Positions 17,509 to 27,570 of a DNA stretch of 64,000 nucleotides are shown one piece after another (within the stretch, counting starts at the first letter, position 1; each line of letters starts with the position of its first letter). A model generated the notes under the pieces. The model saw nothing but the letters and a program-made list of their open reading frames with translations. It was not told the DNA's origin and ran no database searches. Origin of the DNA: Sphingopyxis sp. LK2115 (GTDB lineage: Bacteria > Pseudomonadota > Alphaproteobacteria > Sphingomonadales > Sphingomonadaceae); contig NZ_JABWGQ010000047.1 in the NCBI RefSeq assembly GCF_014595975.1, forward strand, positions 1-64,000, given 5' to 3'. A program made the translations under genes and the position numbers.

Positions 17509-20198
17509 GCCTCGACCGCCAGCAGTTTTTTGAGGCGATAGAGCGCGTCGAGCGCGTCGCGCGGGGCGAGCGCATCGGGGTCGATGGCGGCAAGCGCCTC
17601 GCGCAGCGCATCCTGCGCGGCGACGGGTTCGGCGGCAAGCGTCGCGGCGAAAAGCGGCAGGTCGTCCAGCCCCGCGGCGAGCCCGCCGGTTTTTTCGCGC
17701 CCCGCTTCGAGTTTGGCGAGCACCGCCTCGGCGCGCCTGACGACGGCGGCCGGAACCCCCGCAAGGCGCGCGACGGCAAGGCCATAGCTGCGGTCGGCGG
17801 GGCCGTCGGCGACCTCGTGGAGCAGCACCAGATCGCCCTGCCACTCGCGCGCGCGGACATGGTGGAGCGACAGCGCTTCGAGGCTTTCGGCGAGACGCGT
17901 GAGTTCGTGATAGTGCGTCGCGAAGAGGCAACGGCAACGGTTCACCTCGTGCACCGCCTCGACCACCGACCAGGCAAGCGCGAGCCCGTCGTAGGTCGAA
18001 GTGCCGCGCCCGACCTCGTCGAGGATGACAAAGCTGTCGGGCGTCGCCTGCGCAAGGATGGCTGCGGTTTCGACCATCTCGACCATGAAGGTCGATCGCC
18101 CGCGCGCCAGATTGTCGCTGGCGCCGACGCGGCTGAACAGCCGGTCGACGAGGCCGAGCTTCGCCGATGCCGCAGGGACGAAACCGCCCGCCTGCGCGAG
18201 CACGACGATGAGGGCGTTCTGGCGGAGGAAGGTCGATTTGCCGCCCATATTGGGACCGGTGACGAGCCAGAGGCGATCGGCCTCCGACAGCGCGACATCA
18301 TTGGGCACGAAGCGTTCGCCCGCCTTGGCCAGCGCCGCCTCGACCACCGGATGCCGCCCGCCGACCACATCAAGGCACGGTTCGTCCGCCAGTTCCGGGC
18401 GGCACCAATTGTGGCTCATCGCATGATCGGCAAGCGCCGCGGCGACGTCGATCCGCGCGAGTATGTCGCACGAGGCGGCGATCGCCTCGCGCCGCGCCAC
18501 CGCGGCGGCGGTCAAGGCTTCGAGATGCGCCCCCTCGGCCGCGACGGCATGGACGCCCGCCTGCGTCACGCGAATCGCCGCGTCGTGGAGGTCGGCCGAG
18601 TTGAACCGGACGACCCCCGCAAGCGTCTGGCGATGGGTGAAGCCGCTGTCGGGCGCCATCAGCGCGTCGGCATGCTTTGCGGGCACCTCGACATGATAGC
18701 CAAGCACACCATTGTGGCGGATCTTGAGCGAGGCGATGCCGGTGCGGTCGCGATATTGCGCCTCGAGTGCGGCAATCGCCTTGCGCCCGTCGCGCGCGGT
18801 TTCGCGCAGCGCGTCGAGCGCATGGTCATAGCCTTCGGCGATATAGCCGCCCTGCGCGGCGTCGACCGGCGGCGTTTCGACGAGCGCGCGCGTCAGTTCG
18901 TCGACGAGCGCGCCATGACCGTCGAGGCCGGGGAGCAGCCGCGCGAGCAAAGGCGGCAGGTCGGCGCGCTGCGCGAGCCGTTCGCGCAGGCGCCGCGCGC
19001 CTTCGAGCGCGTCGCGCAGCTGTGCCAGGTCGCGCGGGCCGCCGCGCCCCGCGACGAGGCGGCCGAGCGCGCGTCCGGCGTCGGGCAGGGCGCGGAGCGC
19101 CGCGCGCAGGTCGCCGCGCCACAACGCATCGCGGGCGAGCGCATCGACGAGATCGAGCCGGTCGAGGATCGCGGCGCGGTCGGTGAGCGGGCTTGCCAGA
19201 TCGTCGGCGAGCAGCCGCGCGCCCGCTGCGGTGACGGTGCGGTCGATCGTGCCGAGCAGGCTGCCCTCGCGCGTTCCCGCCATGGTGCGGACGAGTTCGA
19301 GGCTTTCGCGCGTCGCCGCGTCGATCGCCATGCGGTCCGACGCCGACACGCGCACCGGCGGCTGGAGGAAGGTCGGCCCGCCGGTCCCGACATGGTCGAG
19401 ATAGGCGAGGAGCGCGCCCATCGCGGCGATTTCACTGCGCGAAAACTGGCCGAAACCATCGAGCGTCCGAACGCCGAAGAAAGATTCGAGCCGTTTCTGC
19501 GCGCCGGTGCTGGCGAAGTCCGCCGACGGCCGACGCACCACCTGCCGCGCCGACGATATGGGCAGCGCGTCCGCGCTCTCGCTGAGCAGCAGTTCGGAGG
19601 GTGCAAGGCGGGCAAGTTCGGCGTCGACCGCTTCCGTGCGCACCGCGACGACTTCGAAGCGCCCGGTCGAAACGTCGGCGGCGGCAATCGCTACCTCGCC
19701 CTCGCTGCCGACCTGCGCCAGCGCGGCGAGGCGGTTCGCGCTGCGCCCGTCAAGCAGGCTTTCCTCGGTCAGCGTGCCCGCGGTGACGAAGCGCACGATG
19801 TCGCGCGCGACGAGCGCCTTCGACCCGCCGCGCGCCTTGGCCTCCGCCGGGGTTTCGACCTGCTCGGCGATCGCGACGCGGTGTCCCGCGCGGATGAGGC
19901 GTGCAAGATAGGATTCGGCGGCGTGGACGGGCACGCCGCACATCGGCACCGGCGCTCCGCCATGTTCGCCGCGCGAGGTCAGCGCGATGTCGAGCGTCGA
20001 TGCCGCTGCCTTGGCGTCGTCAAAGAAAAGCTCGAAAAAATCGCCCATGCGATAGAAAAGCAGGCAATCGCCCGCCTTTTCCTTCAGCGCCCAATATTGC
20101 GCCATCATGGGCGTCGCGCCGGACGTCGCGGCGTTGCTGTTGGCGGGTCGGGGAGCGGTGGCAGCCATCGCCCCCTGCTTAGTGATTGGGGGCGGCAT
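17505..20198 (-). CDS. mutS: DNA mismatch repair ATPase MutS
   Basis: An 897-residue mismatch-recognition protein. The mismatch-binding FxE motif sits in GDFFELF (about 52-58). The connector, core and clamp domains follow, then the ABC-type ATPase with Walker A GPNMGGKST (about 648-656), DEVGRGTSTYDG and THYHEL. A C-terminal helical tail is present. The start may be 20198 or the second ATG at 20168 (MAATAP...); neither has an ideally spaced ribosome site. Translation is coupled to glnD by ATGA. Confidence 0.96.
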   Translation of the reverse strand: MPPPITKQGAMAATAPRPANSNAATSGATPMMAQYWALKEKAGDCLLFYRMGDFFELFFDDAKAAASTLDIALTSRGEHGGAPVPMCGVPVHAAESYLARLIRAGHRVAIAEQVETPAEAKARGGSKALVARDIVRFVTAGTLTEESLLDGRSANRLAALAQVGSEGEVAIAAADVSTGRFEVVAVRTEAVDAELARLAPSELLLSESADALPISSARQVVRRPSADFASTGAQKRLESFFGVRTLDGFGQFSRSEIAAMGALLAYLDHVGTGGPTFLQPPVRVSASDRMAIDAATRESLELVRTMAGTREGSLLGTIDRTVTAAGARLLADDLASPLTDRAAILDRLDLVDALARDALWRGDLRAALRALPDAGRALGRLVAGRGGPRDLAQLRDALEGARRLRERLAQRADLPPLLARLLPGLDGHGALVDELTRALVETPPVDAAQGGYIAEGYDHALDALRETARDGRKAIAALEAQYRDRTGIASLKIRHNGVLGYHVEVPAKHADALMAPDSGFTHRQTLAGVVRFNSADLHDAAIRVTQAGVHAVAAEGAHLEALTAAAVARREAIAASCDILARIDVAAALADHAMSHNWCRPELADEPCLDVVGGRHPVVEAALAKAGERFVPNDVALSEADRLWLVTGPNMGGKSTFLRQNALIVVLAQAGGFVPAASAKLGLVDRLFSRVGASDNLARGRSTFMVEMVETAAILAQATPDSFVILDEVGRGTSTYDGLALAWSVVEAVHEVNRCRCLFATHYHELTRLAESLEALSLHHVRAREWQGDLVLLHEVADGPADRSYGLAVARLAGVPAAVVRRAEAVLAKLEAGREKTGGLAAGLDDLPLFAATLAAEPVAAQDALREALAAIDPDALAPRDALDALYRLKKLLAVEA

Positions 20199-20269
20199 GG
20201 CAAGGTTGGAAGGGGGAAAGCGGGTGGAACGACGGCCGTGGGCCGGGGTCCCGCCCCTGCCTTGTTCGT

Positions 20270-20291
20270 CATCCCGGCGAACGCCAGGATG
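20270..20291. repeat. Short palindromic (REP-like) hairpin
   Basis: CATCCCGGC and GCCAGGATG are near-perfect inverted arms around a GAAC loop. The spacer lies between the divergent mutS and maeB genes, so it is not a terminator for either. A related CATCCCGGC hairpin lies at 51404-51426, so this is probably a dispersed intergenic repeat. Confidence 0.55.
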
Positions 20292-20444
20292 ATGATCGGA
20301 TAAACGTCCAAAAAACCGGCCGTTTCCAGACCTTCATCAACCCCATCGCCACCCGCACCCAACATTGGCGGTTACATTTTCGCGAGGCGGCGCTAGGGGA
20401 AAGGCTCGGGCGCGCATCTTGTGACTTTATCGAGAGGATGACGA

Positions 20445-22709
20445 ATGGACAGCGGCAGCAAGGTGCAGTTTTCGGATCGCGAGGCCCTGCTCTACCATGA
20501 ATATGGGCGGCCCGGAAAAATCGAGATCGTCGCGTCAAAGCCGATGGCGACGCAGCGCGATCTGTCGCTGGCCTATTCGCCCGGCGTCGCGGTGCCGGTA
20601 AAGGCGATCGCGGAAAATCCCGCTGCCGCCTATGATTATACGGTCAAGGGCAATCTGGTCGCCGTCATTTCGAACGGCACCGCGATCCTGGGGCTCGGCA
20701 ACCTCGGCGCGCTGGCGTCAAAACCGGTGATGGAAGGCAAGGCGGTGCTGTTCAAGCGCTTCGCCGACGTCGATTCGATCGACCTTGAGGTCGATACCGA
20801 AGATCCGCAGCGCTTCATCGAGGCGGTCGAACTGCTCGCGCCAAGCTTTGGCGGCATCAATCTCGAAGATATTGCCGCACCCAATTGCTTCATCATCGAG
20901 GCGGCGCTGAAAGAGCGCATGAACATCCCGGTGTTCCACGATGACCAGCATGGCACCGCGATCATCACCGCCGCAGGGCTGATCAACGCCTGTTACCTGA
21001 CCGGGCGCGATCTGGCGACGGTCAAGGTCGTCGTCAACGGGGCAGGAGCGGCGGCGATTGCGTGCACCGCGCTGATCAAGGCGATGGGCGTCAAACATGA
21101 AAATGTCATCATGTGCGACCGCAAGGGCACCATCTATCAGGGGCGCACCGACGGCATGGACCAGTGGAAGTCGGCGCACGCGGTCCCGACCGACGCGCGC
21201 GACCTGACCGAAGCGCTCGTCGGCGCCGACGTGTTCCTGGGCCTGTCCGCCGCAGGCGCGCTCAAGCCGGAAATGGTCAAGGACATGGCGCCAGCGCCGA
21301 TCATCTTTGCGATGGCGAACCCCGATCCCGAAATCTCTCCCCCCGATGCGCGTGCAGCGCGGCCCGACGCGATCATCGCGACGGGGCGCTCGGACTATCC
21401 GAACCAGGTCAACAATGTCCTCTGCTTCCCCTTCATCTTCCGCGGCGCGCTCGACGTCCATGCAACCGCGATCAACGAGGAGATGAAGATTGCCGCGGCC
21501 TATGCGATCGCCGACCTCGCGCGCCAGCAGGTGCCCGAAGAGGTTGCCGCGGCCTATGGCGGGCGGGCGTCGAGCTTTGGCCCCGAATATATCATCCCTT
21601 CCCCCTTCGACCGGCGCCTGATGGAAATCGTCCCCGCCGCGGTCGCCAAGGCGGCGATGGACACCGGCGTCGCGCAGAAACCGATCGCCGACCTCGATGA
21701 ATATCGCACGCGGCTGCGCGCGCGGCTCAACCCGACGACGTCGGTGCTGACGCTCGCCTATGAAGCCGCGCGCACCAATCCGAAGCGCGTCGTCTTTGCC
21801 GAGGGCGAGGAAGAAACGGTGCTGCGCGCCGCGATCCAGTTCCGCGACGGCGGCTATGGGACACCCGTGCTCGTCGGGCGCGAAGGGCTGCATGACAAGC
21901 TGCGCGCGATGGGCGTCGCCGATGCAGAGAGTTTCGAGGTCCACAACAGCGTCAATTCGCCGCATGTCCCCGCGATGGTCGACATGCTCTATGAGCGGCT
22001 CCAGCGACGCGGCTACCTTCGCCGCGACGTCGAACGCATGGTCAACCGCGACCGCAACATCTTCGGCTCGCTGCTGCTCAAAATGGGGCTGGGCGACGCC
22101 ATGATCACCGGCACGACGCGCACCTATTCGCAGACGATGCGCGAAATCCGCCGCGTGATCGACCATGCCGAAGGCAAGACGCCGTTCGGCATTCATGTGC
22201 TGGTCGACCAGCATCACACCATCTTCATGGCCGACACGACGGTCAACGAGCGGCCGTCGGCCGAAATGCTCGCCGACATCGCCGAACGCACCGCGCAGGT
22301 CGCGCGGCGCATGGGGCACGAACCGCGCGTTGCCTTCCTCTCCTATTCGACCTTCGGCAACCCAGAGGGGAGCTGGCTGGAAAATATCCGCGAGGCTGTG
22401 GCGATCCTCGACCGGCGCCAACCCGCCTTTGAATATGAAGGCGAAATGGCGCCCGACGTCGCGCTGAACGCCAAGGTGATGAAAAACTATCCCTTCTGCC
22501 GCCTGTCGGGACCCGCGAATGTGCTGGTGATGCCGGGGCTGCAATCGGCGAACCTGTCGGCAAAGCTTCTGCGCGAACTCGGCGGCGGCGCCATTATCGG
22601 CCCGATGCTGGTTGGCATGGAACATCCGGTGCAGGTCGCGACGATGGCGTCGACCGCGTCGGACCTCGTCACGCTGGCGGTGCTCGCTGCGGGCGGAATC
22701 GCGCAGTAA
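20445..22709 (+). CDS. maeB: NADP-dependent malic enzyme with C-terminal phosphotransacetylase-like domain
   Basis: A 754-residue MaeB-type enzyme converting malate to pyruvate, CO2 and NADPH. The malic N-terminal domain covers about 15-150 ([31 protein letters not shown]). The NAD(P)-binding domain contains [17 protein letters not shown] and [13 protein letters not shown]. From about 430 a phosphate acetyltransferase-like domain ([33 protein letters not shown]) follows, which in this family is regulatory rather than catalytic. The ATG follows GAGAGGATGACG, a strong ribosome site. It is divergent from mutS and appears monocistronic; a large inverted repeat follows the stop. Confidence 0.95.
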   Translation: MDSGSKVQFSDREALLYHEYGRPGKIEIVASKPMATQRDLSLAYSPGVAVPVKAIAENPAAAYDYTVKGNLVAVISNGTAILGLGNLGALASKPVMEGKAVLFKRFADVDSIDLEVDTEDPQRFIEAVELLAPSFGGINLEDIAAPNCFIIEAALKERMNIPVFHDDQHGTAIITAAGLINACYLTGRDLATVKVVVNGAGAAAIACTALIKAMGVKHENVIMCDRKGTIYQGRTDGMDQWKSAHAVPTDARDLTEALVGADVFLGLSAAGALKPEMVKDMAPAPIIFAMANPDPEISPPDARAARPDAIIATGRSDYPNQVNNVLCFPFIFRGALDVHATAINEEMKIAAAYAIADLARQQVPEEVAAAYGGRASSFGPEYIIPSPFDRRLMEIVPAAVAKAAMDTGVAQKPIADLDEYRTRLRARLNPTTSVLTLAYEAARTNPKRVVFAEGEEETVLRAAIQFRDGGYGTPVLVGREGLHDKLRAMGVADAESFEVHNSVNSPHVPAMVDMLYERLQRRGYLRRDVERMVNRDRNIFGSLLLKMGLGDAMITGTTRTYSQTMREIRRVIDHAEGKTPFGIHVLVDQHHTIFMADTTVNERPSAEMLADIAERTAQVARRMGHEPRVAFLSYSTFGNPEGSWLENIREAVAILDRRQPAFEYEGEMAPDVALNAKVMKNYPFCRLSGPANVLVMPGLQSANLSAKLLRELGGGAIIGPMLVGMEHPVQVATMASTASDLVTLAVLAAGGIAQ

Positions 22710-22719
22710 CTAAAGGCGC

Positions 22720-22795
22720 GTTGCCCCCGCGAAGGCGGGGTCCGCTATCGGCGTAACGCAAGCCCGCCCGCCGCCCCCGCCTTCGCGGGGGCAAC
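22720..22795. repeat. Perfect 21-bp inverted repeat between convergent genes
   Basis: The 21 bases at 22720-22740 (GTTGCCCCCGCG, GAA, GGCGGGG core) are the exact reverse complement of 22775-22795, with a 34-bp spacer. Each arm can itself fold as CCCCGC-GAA-GGCGGGG. It lies 10 bp after maeB and 19 bp before the end of the convergent lipoprotein gene. It can act as a bidirectional terminator, and looks like a paired REP-type element. A partial copy (CCTTCGCGGGGGCAA) occurs near 61466-61480. Confidence 0.8.
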
Positions 22796-22814
22796 GGCTG
22801 GACATCCGTAGCCT

Positions 22815-23300
22815 TTACTGTCCCGTCGGGGCGCCGGCGCCAGGCGCGCCGACCGCGCCGATGTTGCCGAAAATATCCTCAAAGAAGCTGCGTTCGCGGC
22901 CGAGCGTCGGCGTCTTGTCGCCTTCGGGGCTGATCTTGCTCACCAGTTCGAGCCCGGTGCGGTCGACCGCGGCGACGTTGCCCGCCGCATCAAAGCGCAC
23001 GCGCAGCACCTGCTGCGCAATCGGTCGCGGCTTGGCAAAGGCAAGCTGGCGTGTTTCGCGCGAGACATAATAATATTCGCCGGTGCCGAACTGGCCGACG
23101 AAGGTGGGGCGGCCGAGCGTGCGTTCGACCGATTCGCGATTGTCGACACCGGGGGTGATCGCCTCGGTCAGCGCCGGATCGACCACATAGCCCTGCCGCC
23201 CCTTGAGCTGCGCGCAGCCGCTGGTCGCAAGCAGGGCGGCAAGCCCCAGGGCGACGAGGTGCGCGCGGGTGGCGGACAAGGCAGGTATCGCATTCGGCAT
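22815..23300 (-). CDS. BamE/SmpA-OmlA-type outer membrane lipoprotein
   Basis: A 161-residue lipoprotein: a hydrophobic signal (LVALGLAALLATSGC) ends in a lipobox with Cys29. The SmpA/OmlA fold follows, with DNRESVERTLGRPTFVGQFG and a YYYVSRETRQLAF strand pair. In this family BamE helps the BAM complex insert outer-membrane proteins. ATG at 23300 is chosen because GGAG stands 6 nt before it; 23312 is possible but has no such site. A short proline/glycine tail ends it. It diverges from the cytochrome bc1 chaperone-like gene. Confidence 0.85.
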   Translation of the reverse strand: MPNAIPALSATRAHLVALGLAALLATSGCAQLKGRQGYVVDPALTEAITPGVDNRESVERTLGRPTFVGQFGTGEYYYVSRETRQLAFAKPRPIAQQVLRVRFDAAGNVAAVDRTGLELVSKISPEGDKTPTLGRERSFFEDIFGNIGAVGAPGAGAPTGQ

Positions 23301-23469
23301 ATCAATCTCCATTGCGCCGGTCCGCCGCTGCATCGGGCGGAGGCGCTGGCTCTCGCGCCTCTTAACCGCAAGCGGTGAGCGCGCACAAGCCGCTTGTGCC
23401 GCGGCAAAGCTTGCCACAAGCTGACCGGCGCCCCTTTTCGGGCGACGCGAATCCGCCTAAGCAGCAGCG

Positions 23470-24000
23470 ATGTTTTCCTTCCGCAAATTGTTCCGATCCC
23501 AACCCGACCCGCGCGAGGCGCGCCGTCCGCTGTGGCAGGCGATTGTCGCCACTGCGCGCGCGCCGCACTGGTATGCCGAAGGCGGCGTTCCCGATACGCT
23601 CGACGGCCGATTCGACATGGTCAGCCTGGTGATGGCGCTGGTGCTGCACCGGATCGACGACGATCCCGATCAGGCACTCGCCGGGGTGCAGCTCACCGAA
23701 TTGTTCGTAAGCGACATGGACGGGCAGATGCGTCAGATCGGTTTCGGCGACATGGTCGTCGGCAAGCAGGTCGGACGCATGATGGGTGCGCTCGGCGGGC
23801 GTCTGGGCGCCTATCGCGCATCCGACGGGTCGGACGCGCTCAAAGCCGCGCTGGTTCGCAACCTGTGGCGCGGCAAGGCGCCGGGCGACGCGGCGCTGGC
23901 GCATGTGATGACGAAGGTGGCCGAGTTGCGCGGCGCGCTCGCGGCGATGCCGGTCGCCAGGCTGGTCGCCGCCGACCATCTGCCCGGAGCCGAGCGGTGA
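23470..24000 (+). CDS. Ubiquinol-cytochrome c chaperone family protein
   Basis: A 176-residue protein of the UQCC1/CBP3-like family. The HWYAEGGVPDTLDGRFDMVSL start and VSDMDGQMRQIGFGDMVVGKQV are family hallmarks. The mitochondrial relatives assist cytochrome b translation and bc1 assembly, and a similar role in the bacterial inner membrane is inferred. GTG of the next gene overlaps its stop (GTGA), so the two are coupled. The upstream gene is a divergent BamE-like lipoprotein. Confidence 0.85.
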   Translation: MFSFRKLFRSQPDPREARRPLWQAIVATARAPHWYAEGGVPDTLDGRFDMVSLVMALVLHRIDDDPDQALAGVQLTELFVSDMDGQMRQIGFGDMVVGKQVGRMMGALGGRLGAYRASDGSDALKAALVRNLWRGKAPGDAALAHVMTKVAELRGALAAMPVARLVAADHLPGAER

Positions 24001-24527
24001 GCACAGCGAGCGAGTTTTCGCTGGTCGTCACGCTTGCCGACGCGGCGCAGGGGCGGACGATCGCGGTCGAGGCCGACGTCGCGACGCGCGCGCGAATCGC
24101 GGCGCGGCTCGGCCTGATCGCGCTCGATCATTTTGCGCTCGCCGCCAGCCTGCGCGCCGTCGCCGGGGGGCTCGCCGCCACCGGCGAGGTCAGGGCAGAG
24201 GTGGTGCAGGCATGCGCCGCCACCGCCCTGCCCGTCGCCGCGCGCATCGCCGAACCCTTCGACCTGCGCTTCCTGCGCGATGTCGATGCCCCCGCGCACG
24301 CCGACGATGAGGTGGAGATCGGCCGCGACGAACTCGACCTGCTGCCGCTCGACGGCGACCGCGCCGATATTGGCGAGGCGGCAGTGCAAACGCTGTCGCT
24401 CGCGCTCGACCCCTTTCCGCGCCACCCCGACGCGGACCGCATCCTCACCGAAAAGGGCGTGCTGAGCGAAGAAGCGGCGGGGCCGTTTGCGGCGCTCGCC
24501 AAGCTGCGCGGCAAGCCGGGGGGTTAA
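23997..24527 (+). CDS. DUF177 (YceD-like) family protein
   Basis: A 176-residue protein. It has ALDHFALAASLRAVAGG early, a strand-rich middle, and the family C-terminal pattern GEAAVQTLSLALDPFPRHPDA. YceD-like proteins are linked to 23S rRNA accumulation and often lie beside rpmF or bc1-chaperone genes. The start is GTG at 23997, overlapping the upstream stop in GTGA and preceded by CGGAG. Its stop codon overlaps the stop of the convergent SRPBCC gene by 3 nt. Confidence 0.85.
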   Translation: MSTASEFSLVVTLADAAQGRTIAVEADVATRARIAARLGLIALDHFALAASLRAVAGGLAATGEVRAEVVQACAATALPVAARIAEPFDLRFLRDVDAPAHADDEVEIGRDELDLLPLDGDRADIGEAAVQTLSLALDPFPRHPDADRILTEKGVLSEEAAGPFAALAKLRGKPGG

Positions 24528-25219
24528 CGATCGTCGGGCTTCGGTTGTTCGACATCCTCGACCAGGTCGGCGACCGCGCCGTCGAGACCGCGCTCGTCGT
24601 TGCCCCTCGCCTCGCCCGCCGACCTTTCCGCCGCCGGCGCATCCGCCGCCTTATCGTCGCGCGTCGGGGGCAGCGCGCCGCCGAGCGCTTCGGCCAGCCC
24701 CTTGAGCTGCTCGCCGATCACGCGGTCGACCGCGGGCGCGACGTCGGCGACCTTGAAGCGCATATAGCCGCCGACGACATAATCGAAACGCAGCGCGCTG
24801 CCCGTGGGGGTTTGCTTGATCTGGATGGTCAGCGTGCCGGACAGCGCCTCGCCCTGCAGCGGCCCGAAAGCGCCCGACAGGCGGAGCAACTCGTTGGGCC
24901 TGGCGAAAAGGATGCGCGCATGCTGGACGCTGCCGAGCCCGGACCCGGTATCGGGCAGCTTTTCGCAGAAACAGCCCCCCGCCTGCGAATCGAGCCAGAA
25001 GTTCGCCGCGTCACCCGACCAGCTATGATCCTTTGACCACCAGTTCTGCGGCATCCGCAGCATTTTCCACACATCCGCGGGCGCCGCCGCGACCTGCGCG
25101 GTGTGCGCGACGGTGAAACCGATCTCGCTCTGGTCGATGACCTTGGCGGTCGCGCCGGGCGCGAGGGTCAGTCCACCCGTTGCCAGGATTGCTGCCGCCA
25201 TCATTTTTTTGACGTTCAT
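24524..25219 (-). CDS. Exported SRPBCC-fold protein
   Basis: A 231-residue protein with a signal peptide (MNVKKMMAAAILATGG, cleavage near TLAPGATA). A START/Bet-v1-like SRPBCC domain follows: VAAAPADVWKMLRMPQNWWS, then ARILFARPNELLRLSGAFGP and LRFDYVVGGY. Such folds bind hydrophobic ligands; the ligand is unknown. From about 195 the tail is disordered, rich in Asp, Ala, Glu and Arg. ATG at 25219 is chosen because the signal peptide begins there. Convergent with DUF177, sharing stop bases. Confidence 0.8.
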   Translation of the reverse strand: MNVKKMMAAAILATGGLTLAPGATAKVIDQSEIGFTVAHTAQVAAAPADVWKMLRMPQNWWSKDHSWSGDAANFWLDSQAGGCFCEKLPDTGSGLGSVQHARILFARPNELLRLSGAFGPLQGEALSGTLTIQIKQTPTGSALRFDYVVGGYMRFKVADVAPAVDRVIGEQLKGLAEALGGALPPTRDDKAADAPAAERSAGEARGNDERGLDGAVADLVEDVEQPKPDDR

Positions 25220-25250
25220 CACCCATTCCCCCGCTTGCCGTATCCGGGCT

Positions 25251-25345
25251 TCGTCACTGCGACCCCGACGAACGCCGGGGGACGCAATCCAGAGCGGCCC
25301 TGCACCGTTCTGGATTGCCACGGGCCTGCGACCCTCGCAATGACG
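25251..25345. repeat. Dispersed-type intergenic inverted repeat
   Basis: GCAATCCAGAGCGG (25284-25297) pairs with CCGTTCTGGATTGC (25305-25318) with one mismatch. Outer arms GTCACTGCGACC and GCAATGACG are also roughly complementary, giving an element of about 95 bp that can fold completely. It lies between adk and the exported SRPBCC gene, both on the minus strand. It resembles the short mobile repeats common between sphingomonad genes; no open frame is in it. Confidence 0.6.
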
Positions 25346-25359
25346 ATTGAGCGCGGGCG

Positions 25360-26019
25360 TTATCCAGCGGTGGAGAGGATCGTTTCGATCGCGTCGTTGA
25401 CCTGGTCGATCGGGGCCATGCCGTCGACATGGGTGACGATGCCGCGCGCCTCGTAAATCGGCAGGATCGGCGCGGTCTTGGCGCGATATTCGGCCATGCG
25501 CGTGCGCACCGTTTCCTCATTGTCGTCGGGGCGGCGCTTGAAGTCGTGCGCGCCGCAGACGTCGCAGGTGTCGGCCAGCTTGGGCAGCTTGTAGCGGTCG
25601 TGATAGCCTTCGCCGCATTTGGCGCAGCTGAAGCGACCCGTGATGCGGTCGACGAGCGCGTCCTCCTCCACCCGCAGCTCGATCACATGGTCGAGCCTGC
25701 GGCCGCGTGCCGACAAAATGCCGTCGAGCGCGTCGGCCTGCGCCGCGGTGCGCGGATAGCCGTCGAAAATCACCGAAACATCGGGGCCGAGTTCGTCAAG
25801 CCGCTCGCCGATCAGGCCCGATACGATCGCGTCGGAAACCAGCTCGCCCGCGTCCATCACCGCCTTGGCCTGAAGCCCGATGGGGGTGCCGGCCTTGACC
25901 GCGGCGCGCAGCATGTCGCCGGTCGACAGCTGCACCATGCCATGCTCATTCTCGAGCCGCGAAGCCTGCGTGCCCTTGCCTGCCCCCGGCGGCCCGAGCA
26001 AAATGATATTGAGCGTCAT
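25360..26019 (-). CDS. adk: Adenylate kinase (zinc-lid type)
   Basis: A 219-residue enzyme that interconverts ATP + AMP and 2 ADP. The P-loop is GPPGAGKGT (9-17), and the AMP-binding region has STGDMLRAAV and DGYPRT (86-91). The lid carries four cysteines (C132, C135, C152, C155), the zinc-binding version. It lies 47 bp after secY on the same strand, the usual place at the end of the spc operon. Confidence 0.97.
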   Translation of the reverse strand: MTLNIILLGPPGAGKGTQASRLENEHGMVQLSTGDMLRAAVKAGTPIGLQAKAVMDAGELVSDAIVSGLIGERLDELGPDVSVIFDGYPRTAAQADALDGILSARGRRLDHVIELRVEEDALVDRITGRFSCAKCGEGYHDRYKLPKLADTCDVCGAHDFKRRPDDNEETVRTRMAEYRAKTAPILPIYEARGIVTHVDGMAPIDQVNDAIETILSTAG

Positions 26020-26066
26020 GGAAGCCCCTGTTCCCGTGCGTGTCGCGGACTGCCCTAACGAAGGCG

Positions 26067-27440
26067 TCAGCGCCGCGCAACGCCGCCCTTCAATTTCGCC
26101 TTCTTGATAAGATCGCCATATTGATGCGCAAGCATGTGGCTCTGGATCTGGCTGATCGTATCGATCGTGACGTTGACGATGATGAGCAGGCTGGTGCCGC
26201 CGAGGTAAAAGGGCAGCCCCGACTGGGCGATGAAATATTCTGGAACGAGGCAGATGACCGCGAGATAGGCGGCGCCGATCACCGTGATGCGCGTCAGCAC
26301 GAAATCGAGGTAGGTGGCGGTGTTCTTGCCCGGACGGATACCCGGAATAAAGCCATTCTGCTTCTTCAGATTCTCGGCGGTTTCTTCAGGGTTGAAGACG
26401 ACCGCGACGTAAAAGAAGCAGAAGAAGATGATGCCCGCGGCATAGAGCGCCATATAGAGCGGCTGGCCATGCGCGAGATACTGGTTGAGCGTGATCAGGA
26501 AATCGCCCCACGCGGTATCCCCCTGGACATCATTGCCCATCATCTGCGTGACCGTGAGCGGCATGAGCAGCAACGACGACGCGAAGATCGGCGGAATCAC
26601 GCCCGCGGTATTGACCTTCAGCGGCAGGTGGCTGCGTTCGGCCTGCATCACGCCGCGCTGCGTCGCGCGTTTCGGATATTGGACGAGGACGCGGCGTTGC
26701 GCGCGCTCCATGAAGCTGATGAAGGCGATGATCGCGATGCCCCCGGCGATGACCGCAACGACGGTGCCGCCGCCCATCGACCCTTCGCGCACCTGCGTGA
26801 ACATCTGCGCAAAGCTGCGCGGCAACTGGGCAAGGATGCCCGCCATGATGATGAGCGAGACGCCGTTGCCGATGCCGCGGCTGGTGATCTGTTCGCCGAG
26901 CCACATCAGGAAAAGCGTGCCGCCGACGATCGAGATGACCGCACCGACGCGGAACATCATGCCGGGATCGACGACCGCGGCAATGCCCTGCGACGCGCCG
27001 AGCGTTTCGAGCCCGACGGCAATGAAATAGCCCTGGATCGCGGTGAGCACGACTGTGCCGTAGCGCGTATATTGGTTGAGCTTCTTGCGGCCGCTCTCGC
27101 CCTCTTTCTTGAGCGCGGCAAGGCTGGGCGAGAGCGCCGCGGCAAGCTGCACGACGATCGACGCGGTGATATAGGGCATGACGCCGAGCGCGATGATGCT
27201 CATGCGCTCCAGGCTGCCGCCCGAGAAGGTATTGAAGATGTCGAGCACGCCGCCCGACGCCGCCTGCGAATAAAGGTTCGCCAGCGCGACCGGGTCGACG
27301 CCGGGCAGCGGCACGAACGACAGGAAGCGAAAGACGATCAGCGCGCCGATCGTGAACCAGATGCGGTTCTTGAGTTCGGTCGCCTGACCGAATTTCGAGA
27401 AATTGAGGTTGGAAGCAAGCTGGTCGGCGCGAGAGGCCAT
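26067..27440 (-). CDS. secY: Protein translocase channel subunit SecY
   Basis: A 457-residue inner-membrane protein with ten predicted helices that forms the SecYEG channel. The first helix (IWFTIGALIVFRFLSFVPLPG), plug region and cytosolic loop KKEGESGRKKLNQYTRYGT are typical, as is the GIRPGKNTATYLD loop. ATG at 27440 has GAGG 9 nt upstream. Unlike in most genomes, a 315-bp repeat-bearing gap separates it from rplO, so secY-adk may have their own promoter. Confidence 0.97.
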   Translation of the reverse strand: MASRADQLASNLNFSKFGQATELKNRIWFTIGALIVFRFLSFVPLPGVDPVALANLYSQAASGGVLDIFNTFSGGSLERMSIIALGVMPYITASIVVQLAAALSPSLAALKKEGESGRKKLNQYTRYGTVVLTAIQGYFIAVGLETLGASQGIAAVVDPGMMFRVGAVISIVGGTLFLMWLGEQITSRGIGNGVSLIIMAGILAQLPRSFAQMFTQVREGSMGGGTVVAVIAGGIAIIAFISFMERAQRRVLVQYPKRATQRGVMQAERSHLPLKVNTAGVIPPIFASSLLLMPLTVTQMMGNDVQGDTAWGDFLITLNQYLAHGQPLYMALYAAGIIFFCFFYVAVVFNPEETAENLKKQNGFIPGIRPGKNTATYLDFVLTRITVIGAAYLAVICLVPEYFIAQSGLPFYLGGTSLLIIVNVTIDTISQIQSHMLAHQYGDLIKKAKLKGGVARR

Positions 27441-27570
27441 GGGTGTTTTCCTCGAGGATAGTCCGGACCGCGCCCCCCGCGACCCGGCGCCTATGTGCGT
27501 TCGCCGGTCACGAAGCGCAAGGGGAAAGGCCATATTTGCAGCGCAACCCGTCGCTACCGGCCTGATCAAC

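Noticed and set aside
15298..17541. Open plus-strand frame of 747 codons opposite glnD
   Set aside because: Shadow of glnD; no start signal and no conserved motif.
17817..20303. Open plus-strand frame of 828 codons opposite mutS
   Set aside because: Antisense shadow of a certain gene in GC-rich DNA; Arg/Ala-rich composition, no domain, no ribosome site.
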